Origin: Nocardioides sp.
Lineage (GTDB): Bacteria > Actinomycetota > Actinomycetes > Propionibacteriales > Nocardioidaceae
NCBI GenBank assembly: GCA_030145945.1
Contig: JASLDK010000245.1
Coordinates: forward strand, 1-14,242
DNA: 14,242 bases
Direction: 5' to 3'
Below are positions 6,825-13,002 of the stretch, one piece after another. The notes under the pieces are model-generated. The model ran no database searches and was not told the DNA's origin. It saw only the letters and a program-made list of their open reading frames with translations. The translations under genes were made by a program, and so were the position numbers. Numbering within the stretch: the stretch's first letter is position 1; the number at the start of each line of letters is the position of its first letter.

Positions 6825-8215
6825 GCACCACCCGCACGACGACGGCGGCCGGTCAGCGTTCAGCTGGCCGGCCGTCGGCCGTTTCTCCCAACGTGTCCAC
6901 CCGGCGCGCCTCGACCCGGACCCTGGAGACCGTTCGCGACGATGCTGGTCAGATCACGTCGTTGGTACGACGTACCGAACTGCCCTCGGGATTGCGGATC
7001 GTCACCGAGCAGATGGCCGGTGCCCGGTCCGCATCGATCGGGGTGTGGGTCGGAGTCGGATCACGTGACGAGAAGGCCGCCACCCACGGCGCCTCGCACT
7101 TCCTCGAACACCTGTTGTTCAAGGGCACCAAGGAGCGCTCCGCTCTCGACATCTCGATCGAGCTCGACGCAGTCGGTGGCGAGTTCAATGCCTTCACGGC
7201 GAAGGAATACACCTGCTTCCACGCTCGAGTGCTCTCCGGCGATCTCCCGCTGGCGATCGACGTGCTCGGCGACATGATCACCGACTCGGTCATCGCCGCT
7301 CACGACGTCGACGCCGAGCGTGACGTGATCCTCGATGAGATCGCCATGCACGACGACGATCCCGACGACGTCGTGCAGAACCTGCTGGCCGAGCTGGCAT
7401 GGGGTGCGCAGTCGCCGCTCGGTCGGCCGATCGCCGGCACCACCGAGTCGATCGAGGCAATGACTCCGGCCCAGATCAAGCGCTTCTACCGTCGCCACTA
7501 CGTCCCGGCCAACACGGTCATCTCGGTGGCCGGTGCACTCGACCACGCCGACGTCGTCCGCACCATCAAGAAGGCCTTCGCCCGCAACGGCTGGCTCGAC
7601 GGCGAAGCGGCCCCCCTGCAGCCCCTCGGGACGAGCACGCGCCGTCGTCCTCGGGTGAGTGCCGGGTCAGGTCGGGTCGACCGCCCGTTCGAGCAGGTCA
7701 ACCTGGTCCTGGGCTGTGAGGGGCTGACCCGCGACGACGACCGCCGCTACGCCCTCGGTGTGCTCAACACTGCCCTCGGCGGCGGCACATCGAGCCGCCT
7801 GTTCCAGGAGGTGCGGGAGATCCGCGGCCTGGCCTACTCCGTCTATTCGTTCGCCAGCCACTACGTCGACTCTGGCCTGGTCGGCGTGGCCGTCGGCTGT
7901 CTGCCCGGCCGCACCGACGAGGTCCTTGCCGTCGTGCGGGAGCAGCTGCGCCTGATCGCTGCCGACGGGATCACCGCCGACGAGCTCGCGCGTGGCAAGG
8001 GCCAACTCGTCGGCGGCATGATCCTCGGGCTGGAGGACTCCGGCTCGCGGATGATGCGGATCGGCAAGAACGAGCTGGTCAACGGCGAGATCAACGGCAT
8101 CGACGAGGTCATCGCTCGGATCGAGGCAGTCACGCTCGACGAGGTGCGGGAGATCGCGGCCGAGGTGTTCGGGCGCCCCGAGCTCCTGGCTGTCGTCGGG
8201 CCGTCGCCGCGCTAG
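6821..8215 (+). CDS. M16-family zinc metallopeptidase (pitrilysin / processing-peptidase-like)
   Basis: This 464-residue protein is an inverzincin of peptidase family M16 (subfamily B size), related to mitochondrial processing peptidase beta and bacterial PqqL/YmxG-type proteins. The inverted zinc motif HFLEH is at residues 93-97 (His93, Glu96, His97). The third zinc ligand, Glu173 in RDVILDEIAMHDDDP, lies 76 residues further on, the family spacing. The C-terminal half carries GGGTSSRLFQEVREIRGLAYSVYSF, the R/Y substrate-binding region, so the protein looks catalytically complete. No signal peptide is seen; the first 45 residues are a low-complexity Thr/Ser/Arg stretch. The GTG start overlaps the pnp TGA by 4 nt, implying translational coupling. 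A pnp - M16 - dapB order is common in actinobacteria. Here dapB is displaced about 3 kb downstream. The natural substrate is not known. Confidence 0.93.
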   Translation: MSTTRTTTAAGQRSAGRPSAVSPNVSTRRASTRTLETVRDDAGQITSLVRRTELPSGLRIVTEQMAGARSASIGVWVGVGSRDEKAATHGASHFLEHLLFKGTKERSALDISIELDAVGGEFNAFTAKEYTCFHARVLSGDLPLAIDVLGDMITDSVIAAHDVDAERDVILDEIAMHDDDPDDVVQNLLAELAWGAQSPLGRPIAGTTESIEAMTPAQIKRFYRRHYVPANTVISVAGALDHADVVRTIKKAFARNGWLDGEAAPLQPLGTSTRRRPRVSAGSGRVDRPFEQVNLVLGCEGLTRDDDRRYALGVLNTALGGGTSSRLFQEVREIRGLAYSVYSFASHYVDSGLVGVAVGCLPGRTDEVLAVVREQLRLIAADGITADELARGKGQLVGGMILGLEDSGSRMMRIGKNELVNGEINGIDEVIARIEAVTLDEVREIAAEVFGRPELLAVVGPSPR

Positions 8216-8240
8216 CGCCGGTCCCTCGGGACGGTGCTGC

Positions 8241-8345
8241 TGAACCTGCTGGTTCGGCGGGTGGTTGGTGCCCCTGGGGCACCGGCGAGTGGTCGGTACG
8301 ACTTCACCCCGGCTTTTACGAGGGAGGCCGGCGTGGGCACAGCCC
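8241..8345 (+). repeat. Diverged interspersed repeat, left copy (~105 bp)
   Basis: This stretch recurs, reverse-complemented and diverged, at 8514-8620. The first 28 bases (8241-8268) differ from the other copy at one position, and 8246-8268 (23 nt) is identical. Beyond that, similarity falls to roughly three quarters by eye but continues through shared GTAC, TTCA, TACGAG, GAGG and CACAG blocks. The copy contains a near-perfect palindrome, GGTGCCCC-T-GGGGCACC, at 8267-8283 that the other copy lacks. No homologous gene is recognised. Confidence 0.8.
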
Positions 8346-8375
8346 GCGCTCGGGTATCCGGGCCGCAATCGGCTC

Positions 8376-8420
8376 ATCGGCGGCGCCTGGTGGACGTATT
8401 CGCATCCCATCGCCGCCGAT
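8376..8420. repeat. 10-bp inverted repeat in the spacer
   Basis: ATCGGCGGCG at 8376-8385 is the exact reverse complement of CGCCGCCGAT at 8411-8420, with 25 nt between. It could form a hairpin. The GC-rich arms make chance occurrence plausible, and no T-run follows. Confidence 0.45.
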
Positions 8421-8439
8421 AACGCCCGCGAAGAGGATC

Positions 8440-8478
8440 GTGCGTGATCCGTTCAACCCACGTCATAGGATCACGCAC
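8440..8478. repeat. 11-bp perfect inverted repeat in the spacer
   Basis: GTGCGTGATCC at 8440-8450 is the exact reverse complement of GGATCACGCAC at 8468-8478, separated by 17 nt of relatively AT-rich sequence. It lies near the midpoint of the two ~105-bp repeat copies. It could be a hairpin, a protein-binding dyad or a remnant end of a mobile element. There is no T-run on either side, so it is not a standard terminator. Confidence 0.6.
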
Positions 8479-8513
8479 AATTACTGAACCTGCGTGCTGA
8501 AAGCCGACCGCCG

Positions 8514-8620
8514 GAGCTGTGCAACCCGCCCGACCTCTCTCGTAGCTGCCGGTTGAATCTGTACCAGCCACTCACCCGCCGCCGACCGGCGCCAACCACC
8601 CGCCGAACCAGCAGATTCAA
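8514..8620 (-). repeat. Diverged interspersed repeat, right copy (inverted)
   Basis: This is the reverse-complement partner of 8241-8345. The 23-nt identical core is at 8592-8614, and the match continues on both sides to about 8620 and 8514. This copy carries its own internal inverted repeat (8548-8561 with 8612-8625). It ends about 30 nt from the 3' end of the BCCT gene. Confidence 0.8.
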
Positions 8621-8625
8621 CTGGC
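8548..8625. repeat. Inverted repeat bounding a 78-nt segment
   Basis: GCCGGTTGAATCTG (8548-8561) pairs with CAGATTCAACTGGC (8612-8625): 13 Watson-Crick pairs and one G-U, over a 50-nt GC-rich loop. Three further pairs, two of them G-U, can extend the stem. It lies just downstream of the minus-strand BCCT gene and could fold in its 3' UTR, but no U-tract follows, so it is not a canonical terminator. Confidence 0.6.
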
Positions 8626-8652
8626 GGGCCGAAGGAACCGGTCCCGTCCTCC

Positions 8653-10437
8653 TTACGACGTGCGCCCGCCAGCGTCCGCGTCCGCGGTCTCGACCTCGAC
8701 CGCGGCCTCCGGCTCGGAGGCCTCGATGGACAGCACGAAGTCGTCCCCGTGCTCGGTCACCCCGGCGATCACAGCCTGCTCGACTGCGTCCTCGCCGTAC
8801 TGGCGACGTACGACCATCGGGTCGGTCCGCAGCTCACGCACCAGCGAGGCGGCGAGCCCGATCATGATCACCACGAACGGGAGCGCGGCGACGATCGTGA
8901 TCGTCTGCAGGCCCTGCAGGGCGTCCTCGCCACCGGCGATGAGCATGACGGCAGCGACGGCGCCGGTCGCGACGCCCCAGAAGATCACGACACCGCGTCG
9001 CGGCTCAGTCGTGCCGTGCTCGGAGAGGCTGCCCATCACGATCGAGGCGGCGTCCGCACCGGACACGAAGAAGATCGCGACCAGCAGCATGACCAGGACG
9101 CTGGCCACGGTCGCCAGCGGCAGGGCGTCGAGGGTGCCGAACAGTTGGGCCTCGAGGCCGCCGGCGTTGGCGATGTCGGTGCCTGCTTGCTGCAGGTCGA
9201 TCGCGGTGCCGCCGAGGATGCAGAACCAGAGCACGCTCACGACGCTCGGCACGAGGAGGACGCCGGTGACGAACTGCCGGATGGTGCGGCCACGGGAGAT
9301 CCGTGCGATGAACATGCCGACGAAGGGCGTCCAGGACAACCACCACGCCCAGTAGAAGACGGTCCAGCTGCCCAACCATGCCTCGGTGTCGGCGCCCTCG
9401 GCACCGGTGCGGGCGGCCATCATGGCGAGGTCCTGGACATAGCTGCCGAGCGAGGTCGGCACCAGATTGAGGATGAAGACGGTCGGTCCGAGGACGAACA
9501 GGAACAGGGCCAGTACGACGGCCAGCACCATGTTGATGTTGGAGAGCCACTGGATTCCCTTGGCGACCCCGGACACGGCCGACAGCACGAAGCAGATCGT
9601 CAGCACGGTGATGATCACCACGAGGGTGCCGTTGCCGAGGGGGCCGATGTCGCCGACGATCTCGAGCCCGCTGCTGATCTGCAGTGCGCCGAGCCCGAGC
9701 GAGGTCGCCGACCCGAAGAGCGTGGCGAAGATGGCGAACATGTCGATGACCCGGCCGGCGCCGCCGGTGGCGCGCTTGCCGAGAAGAGGGACGAAGGCGG
9801 CGGAGATCAGCTGGACGCGGCCCTTGCGGTAGACGCCGTACGCGATCGCAAGTCCGACCACCGCATAGATGGCCCACGGGTGCAGGGTCCAGTGGAACAT
9901 TGTCGTCGCCATCGCGGTCTGCGCGGCTGAGTCAGGGTCTCCGCCGGTGCCGGGAGGCGCGGTGACGAAGTGCGAGAGCGGCTCGCTGACGCCGTAGAAC
10001 ATCAGTCCGATGCCCATGCCGGCGCTGAACATCATCGCGATCCACGACGACGTACGGAACTCGGGCTCCTCGTCGTCACGGCCCAGCGGGATGGTGCCGT
10101 ACTTGCTCATGGCGAGCCAGATCACGAACACCACGAACGAACTGGACGTCAGCACGAACAGCCAGCCGGTGTTTGTCATCACCCAGTCCAGGGCATGGCC
10201 GGAGGCCGTGCTGAGCGAGGAGGTGCTGATCAGACCCCAGGCCACGAAGGCGATGCTGACGGCCGCGGCGACACCGAAGACGACCTTGTCCAGTCCTCGC
10301 CCGGACTGCTCGCCGTCGGCGCCGGGCTCGATCGGCTGGTCGAGTGCAGGGTGGGGGATCGGGTCGGTGATGGCGGACGGCGGGGTCGTGCTGATGGGTG
10401 CGGTCACGGTGCTCCAGGGCTCGGGGATGGGACACAT
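8653..10437 (-). CDS. BCCT-family betaine/choline/carnitine-type transporter
   Basis: This 594-residue protein belongs to the BCCT family, which takes up trimethylammonium compounds such as glycine betaine, choline or carnitine. Hydrophobic segments fit the usual 12-helix core. The family signature WTVFYWAWWLSW is at 358-369; in BetP these tryptophans form the central substrate site. The glycine-rich GMGIG (140-144) before LMFYGVSEPLSHF matches the form in sodium-coupled BetP, so Na+ symport is inferred. An N-terminal hydrophilic stretch of about 50 residues and a C-terminal tail of about 60 residues, ending in an acidic Glu/Ala/Asp run, flank the core. In related carriers such tails take part in osmosensing. 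The ATG at 10437 was chosen, with purine-rich sequence upstream. A GTG at 10407 preceded by GGAG is a fair alternative. The frame stays open to 10569, but that part looks non-coding. The exact substrate is not decidable here. Confidence 0.93.
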   Translation of the reverse strand: MCPIPEPWSTVTAPISTTPPSAITDPIPHPALDQPIEPGADGEQSGRGLDKVVFGVAAAVSIAFVAWGLISTSSLSTASGHALDWVMTNTGWLFVLTSSSFVVFVIWLAMSKYGTIPLGRDDEEPEFRTSSWIAMMFSAGMGIGLMFYGVSEPLSHFVTAPPGTGGDPDSAAQTAMATTMFHWTLHPWAIYAVVGLAIAYGVYRKGRVQLISAAFVPLLGKRATGGAGRVIDMFAIFATLFGSATSLGLGALQISSGLEIVGDIGPLGNGTLVVIITVLTICFVLSAVSGVAKGIQWLSNINMVLAVVLALFLFVLGPTVFILNLVPTSLGSYVQDLAMMAARTGAEGADTEAWLGSWTVFYWAWWLSWTPFVGMFIARISRGRTIRQFVTGVLLVPSVVSVLWFCILGGTAIDLQQAGTDIANAGGLEAQLFGTLDALPLATVASVLVMLLVAIFFVSGADAASIVMGSLSEHGTTEPRRGVVIFWGVATGAVAAVMLIAGGEDALQGLQTITIVAALPFVVIMIGLAASLVRELRTDPMVVRRQYGEDAVEQAVIAGVTEHGDDFVLSIEASEPEAAVEVETADADAGGRTS

Positions 10438-10477
10438 GTCCGTCCCACCGGTTGCTCCGGGGCGATCACGGATAGGG

Positions 10478-10511
10478 CGCGGCGGCGTGGAGGGTGTGCC
10501 ATGCCGCCGCG
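10478..10511 (-). promoter_or_regulatory. Long hairpin in the leader of the BCCT gene
   Basis: On the plus strand, CGCGGCGGCGTGG (10478-10490) pairs with CCATGCCGCCGCG (10499-10511) over an 8-nt loop (10491-10498), with a single mispair in 13. It lies 41-74 nt upstream of the chosen start and within any transcript that begins further upstream. It could attenuate, stabilise or mask the message. There is no T-run after it, so it is not a standard terminator. Confidence 0.45.
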
Positions 10512-10591
10512 TCAGAGCCGAGATCTCCGAGAGACAGACCAGCCTGAATCGGGCATGCTGCGCTCCCACCGTAACAAGGGCCCACCACGAC

Positions 10592-10612
10592 CGAGGACGT
10601 GCGGGGTCCTCG
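10592..10612 (-). terminator. Weak hairpin just after the methyltransferase gene
   Basis: CGAGGAC (10592-10598) and GTCCTCG (10606-10612) form a 7-bp stem over a 7-nt loop. It begins 8 nt past the minus-strand stop at 10621. No T-tract follows, so it is at best an L-shaped (tail-less) terminator of the kind proposed for actinobacteria. Confidence 0.35.
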
Positions 10613-10620
10613 CAGGGTGC

Positions 10621-11136
10621 TCAGCGACGACCGATGATCCCGATGACGGGAGGCGTCTTGGAGTCGACGATGTAGACGCGGAAGCCGCCGTCACGCAGCT
10701 GTGCCGACGCCTTCTCGAGGATGTCCGGCACCTGCTCGGGGCGGGAGGTGTCGAAGAAGAGGTTGACCGAGCCGCCGGGCATCAAACGCTCGTGGAGCAG
10801 GGCGATCTCCTCCTTGGCGTCGCGCACCCAGAACAGGTTGACGTCGAAGGCGAAGACCTTGGTGAGACGCTTGACCGGGACCCGCAGGGTGGCGAGATCG
10901 ATCTGGCGGACGGTCAGACGTCCCGCCTCGACGTGAGCGGCGCAGCGAGCCTTGGTGCGGTCCACACCGGCCTCGGACCGGTCGATGGCGAACATCTTTC
11001 CCTTGCCCTCGAGCCGTCGACAGATGAGATCGGCGGCAGCACCACTGCCACAGCCGATCTCCAGCACGTGGTCGTTGGGCTGGACGTCCATGAAGTCCAC
11101 CGCCCAGCGGATCCTGGCCGGGATCTTGTTCACCAT
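10621..11136 (-). CDS. Small class I SAM-dependent methyltransferase
   Basis: This is a 171-residue Rossmann-fold methyltransferase. Motif I, VLEIGCGSGAAADLICRRL (24-42), binds S-adenosylmethionine. MFAIDRSEAGVDR (48-60) carries the acidic residue after strand 2 that contacts the ribose hydroxyls. QIDLATL (78-84) is the motif III-like strand. FAFDVNLFWVRDAKEEI (95-111) occupies the catalytic region, and LMPGGSVNLFF follows. The substrate cannot be told from sequence; the nearest description is methyltransferase domain 25/11-type. The frame is open far upstream, but that part is the antisense of dapB, and the ATG at 11136 gives a normal domain start. The gene is divergent from dapB across 51 nt and lies upstream of the BCCT gene on the same strand, separated by 183 nt with two hairpins. 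Joint expression with the transporter is therefore uncertain. Confidence 0.88.
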   Translation of the reverse strand: MVNKIPARIRWAVDFMDVQPNDHVLEIGCGSGAAADLICRRLEGKGKMFAIDRSEAGVDRTKARCAAHVEAGRLTVRQIDLATLRVPVKRLTKVFAFDVNLFWVRDAKEEIALLHERLMPGGSVNLFFDTSRPEQVPDILEKASAQLRDGGFRVYIVDSKTPPVIGIIGRR

Positions 11137-11175
11137 GGGGGTCAGCCTGCCAGAACGAGCGACGTCGTGACGCAC

Positions 11176-11181
11176 TACCTT
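11176..11181 (+). promoter_or_regulatory. -10 box for leaderless dapB transcription
   Basis: TACCTT fits the actinobacterial -10 consensus TANNNT and ends 6 nt before the GTG at 11188. The predicted transcription start is therefore the start codon itself. No good -35 is seen, which is usual for such promoters. It agrees with the lack of any Shine-Dalgarno before dapB. Confidence 0.55.
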
Positions 11182-11187
11182 GGTGCC

Positions 11188-11970
11188 GTGAGCACACGTG
11201 TCGCGGATCAGGCTGCTGCAGAACGCCTCCGAGTGGGCGTTCTGGGAGCGCGCGGGAAGGTCGGAGCCGAGGTCGTCAAGGCGGTCGAGAGCGCCGATGA
11301 TCTCGACTTCACGGTCGGCGTCGACCAGGGTGACGCCGTCGACTCGCTTGCCGAGAGCGGCACCCACGTGGTCGTCGACTTCACCCACCCCGACGTCGTC
11401 ATGGACAACCTGCGTTTCTGCATCGAGAACGGCATCCACGCCGTCGTCGGTACGACGGGATTCGACGACACGCGCCTCGACACCCTGCGCGGGTGGCTGG
11501 CGGACAGCCCGGGCACCGGTGTCCTCATCGCCCCCAACTTCTCCATCGGCGCGATCTTGATGATGCGGTTCTCCGCCATCGCAGCGCCGTTCTTCGAGTC
11601 CGTGGAGGTCGTCGAGCTCCACCATCCGACCAAGGCCGACGCCCCCAGCGGTACGGCGGGCCGCACGGCCGAGCTGATCGCGGCCGCGCGTCGCGCTGCC
11701 GACTGTCCGCCCATGCCGGACGCCACCAGCACCGGCCTCGACGGTGCCCGTGGCGCGTCCGTGGACGGCGTACCCGTGCACAGCGTGCGGGTCCGTGGGC
11801 TGGTCGCTCACCAGGAGGTCATCCTCGGTGGCCTGGGGGAGACCCTCACCATCCGCCACGACTCGCTCGACCGCGTGTCCTTCACACCCGGTGTGCTCAC
11901 TGGTGTCCGCCGGATCGGCGACTTCCCCGGTCTCACCGTCGGTCCGGAGCACTTCATGGACCTGGCCTGA
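11188..11970 (+). CDS. dapB: 4-hydroxy-tetrahydrodipicolinate reductase
   Basis: DapB reduces 4-hydroxy-tetrahydrodipicolinate with NAD(P)H in the diaminopimelate/lysine pathway, feeding peptidoglycan and lysine synthesis. The 260-residue product is slightly longer than the common 245-270 range midpoint. RVGVLGARGKVG (15-26) is the dinucleotide-binding loop. VVDFTHP (62-68) and VVGTTGF (86-92) are the conserved cofactor and substrate strands. ELHHPTKADAPSGTA (143-157) is the family signature, with the catalytic His145/His146 and Lys149. No Shine-Dalgarno precedes the GTG at 11188, but TACCTT lies exactly 6 nt before it, which supports a leaderless start. The frame continues upstream, but that stretch overlaps the divergent methyltransferase and BCCT genes. 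dapB usually follows the M16 gene directly; here repeats and two minus-strand genes separate them. It ends 29 nt from the convergent azlD. Confidence 0.97.
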   Translation: MSTRVADQAAAERLRVGVLGARGKVGAEVVKAVESADDLDFTVGVDQGDAVDSLAESGTHVVVDFTHPDVVMDNLRFCIENGIHAVVGTTGFDDTRLDTLRGWLADSPGTGVLIAPNFSIGAILMMRFSAIAAPFFESVEVVELHHPTKADAPSGTAGRTAELIAAARRAADCPPMPDATSTGLDGARGASVDGVPVHSVRVRGLVAHQEVILGGLGETLTIRHDSLDRVSFTPGVLTGVRRIGDFPGLTVGPEHFMDLA

Positions 11971-11991
11971 CGCGAGGCGACGCGACTCGCG
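11971..11991. terminator. Possible bidirectional hairpin between dapB and azlD
   Basis: CGCGAG (11971-11976) and CTCGCG (11986-11991) form a 6-bp stem over a 9-nt loop, filling the 29-nt gap between two convergent stops. Position suggests a shared terminator, but the stem is short and no T-tract follows. Confidence 0.3.
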
Positions 11992-11999
11992 TTGCCCGC

Positions 12000-12305
12000 T
12001 CAGAGCAGTCGGAACAGCGCGGCCACGGCAGCTGATCCGAACACGACCACCAGGAACGGCGCGCGGGCCAGCAGGAGCAGGACGGCCACACCGAGCGCGG
12101 GCACCCGGGCATCGACGGTGAGAGCACGCCCGGACGGCGCGGCGAAGACCTGGACGGTCACGAGCCCGGCCAGCAGTGCGATGGGGATGAGGTCGGCGAT
12201 CCTGGCGATCACCGGGTTGCCCAGCACCCTCGGCGGGACGGACAGCCCGGCGAGCTTCAGGAGGTAGCACCCCACGCCGCCTCCCAGGACGGCCCACCAG
12301 ATCAC
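12000..12305 (-). CDS. azlD: AzlD-type small subunit of branched-chain amino-acid exporter
   Basis: This small hydrophobic protein of 101 residues fits the AzlD family, which pairs with AzlC to export branched-chain amino acids and analogues. Three to four membrane segments are visible. The N-terminal VIWWAVLGGGVGCYLLKLAG is followed by the typical NPVIARIADLIPIALLAGLV and a C-terminal run, VPALGVAVLLLLARAPFLVV. The GTG start at 12305 overlaps the azlC TGA by 4 nt, and GAGGAGG sits 4 nt upstream, so translation is tightly coupled to azlC. An open frame extends further upstream, but that part is another frame of azlC. The gene is convergent with dapB. Confidence 0.88.
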   Translation of the reverse strand: MIWWAVLGGGVGCYLLKLAGLSVPPRVLGNPVIARIADLIPIALLAGLVTVQVFAAPSGRALTVDARVPALGVAVLLLLARAPFLVVVFGSAAVAALFRLL

Positions 12306-12994
12306 GACGCCTCCTCGGCGCCCGATGGCTTCGCGGTGAGCGCACCGACCAGGACGGCGACACCCGCCGCCACCAGAACCGGTACGCCGGCCGGCGTGAG
12401 TGTCACGGCCCCGGCCGCCACCGCGGCAGCGAGTACGGCGGTCCCCCGCAGCACCGGGGTGGTCAGCCGCGGCCACAACAGGGCGAGGAAGGCGGCACCG
12501 ACGGCGGCGTCGAGCCCGAAGTCACGCGGGTCGCCGATCTGCTCGCCGGCCACTGCCCCGACCAGGGTGGCGAGGTTCCACAGCGCGAAGATCCCGATGC
12601 CGGTGGTCAGGAAGCCGAGGCGCGCCAGTTCCCGCGTGGGCCTGGTGACGCCCATGGCGGTCGACTCGTCGATGAGGACGTGCGCGGCGGCGGCTCGGCG
12701 CCAACCGCTGAACCCCAGCAGGGGCGCCATCCGGAGCCCGTAGAGCGTGTTGCGGGTGCCCAGCAGCAGTGCTGCGGACGCTCCGGCCAGCGGGGTGCCG
12801 CCGGAACTCAGCACGCCGATCAACGCGAACTGGGAGGCGCCGGTGAACATGACGAGCGAGAGCGCACAGGTCTGCAGCACGTCGAGCCCGGACGCCACGC
12901 TGACCGCCCCGAAGCCGACGCCATAGGTGCCGGTGGCGATCGCCACGCCCAGGCTGTCGCGTACGACGGCCCGCCGGTCCTCCGCCCTGCCCAT
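12302..12994 (-). CDS. azlC: AzlC family branched-chain amino-acid permease
   Basis: This 230-residue membrane protein is the large subunit of an AzlCD (BrnFE-like) exporter, which moves leucine, isoleucine, valine or related compounds out of the cell. Conserved family blocks are present. The N-terminal half-helices are SLGVAIATGTYGVGFGAVS, then FTGASQFALIGVL (about 50-62) and LLLGTRNTLYGLRMAPLLGF (77-95). The acidic HVLIDESTAMGV (105-116) follows. Five to six hydrophobic segments can be counted. The ATG at 12994 has TGAGG six nt upstream, and that TGA is also the stop codon of the upstream acetyltransferase gene. This shows coupling and makes the start secure. The longer frame to 13213 overlaps the acetyltransferase gene and has no membrane character, so it was not used. 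Confidence 0.92.
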   Translation of the reverse strand: MGRAEDRRAVVRDSLGVAIATGTYGVGFGAVSVASGLDVLQTCALSLVMFTGASQFALIGVLSSGGTPLAGASAALLLGTRNTLYGLRMAPLLGFSGWRRAAAAHVLIDESTAMGVTRPTRELARLGFLTTGIGIFALWNLATLVGAVAGEQIGDPRDFGLDAAVGAAFLALLWPRLTTPVLRGTAVLAAAVAAGAVTLTPAGVPVLVAAGVAVLVGALTAKPSGAEEAS

Positions 12995-13002
12995 GCCGCG
13001 CC

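Larger units (their letters stand above)
8216..8652. other. 437-bp intergenic region without a convincing gene
   Basis: Short frames exist (for example about 60 codons from GTG at 8265 to 8447), but none has a good ribosome site, a recognised motif or a plausible product. The region is instead filled by the two inverted ~105-bp repeat copies, the dyads at 8376-8420 and 8440-8478, and the inverted repeat at 8548-8625. No tRNA fold, transposase fragment or T-tailed terminator was seen. It separates the plus-strand M16 gene from the convergent BCCT gene. Confidence 0.7.

Noticed and set aside
8219..8234. Small GTCCC/GGGAC hairpin just after the M16 stop as its terminator
   Set aside because: The stem is only five pairs with a two-base turn and there is no T-tract.
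8265..8447. About 60-codon frame from a GTG in the intergenic region
   Set aside because: It overlaps the repeat copy, has no ribosome site, and its product has no recognisable motif.
8241..8620. Complete insertion sequence or composite transposon
   Set aside because: No transposase frame lies between the inverted copies and no flanking target duplication could be matched at either edge.
8216..8652. CRISPR array or tRNA gene in the repeat-rich gap
   Set aside because: Only two inverted, diverged copies exist, with no regular direct repeats or spacers, and no cloverleaf or TTCGANTC-type arm was found.
10438..10569. 44-residue N-terminal extension of the BCCT protein
   Set aside because: The extra residues are Arg/Pro/Thr-rich, cover the leader hairpin and are unlike BCCT N-termini. 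ATG 10437 or GTG 10407 fits better.
9970..11187. Plus-strand frame extending dapB by about 400 codons upstream
   Set aside because: It is antisense to the BCCT and methyltransferase genes. The DapB dinucleotide-binding loop begins just after 11188, where a leaderless start fits.
11137..12363. Minus-strand frame extending the methyltransferase by about 400 codons upstream
   Set aside because: It lies opposite dapB and across azlD and has no recognisable domain. The methyltransferase domain begins normally at 11136.
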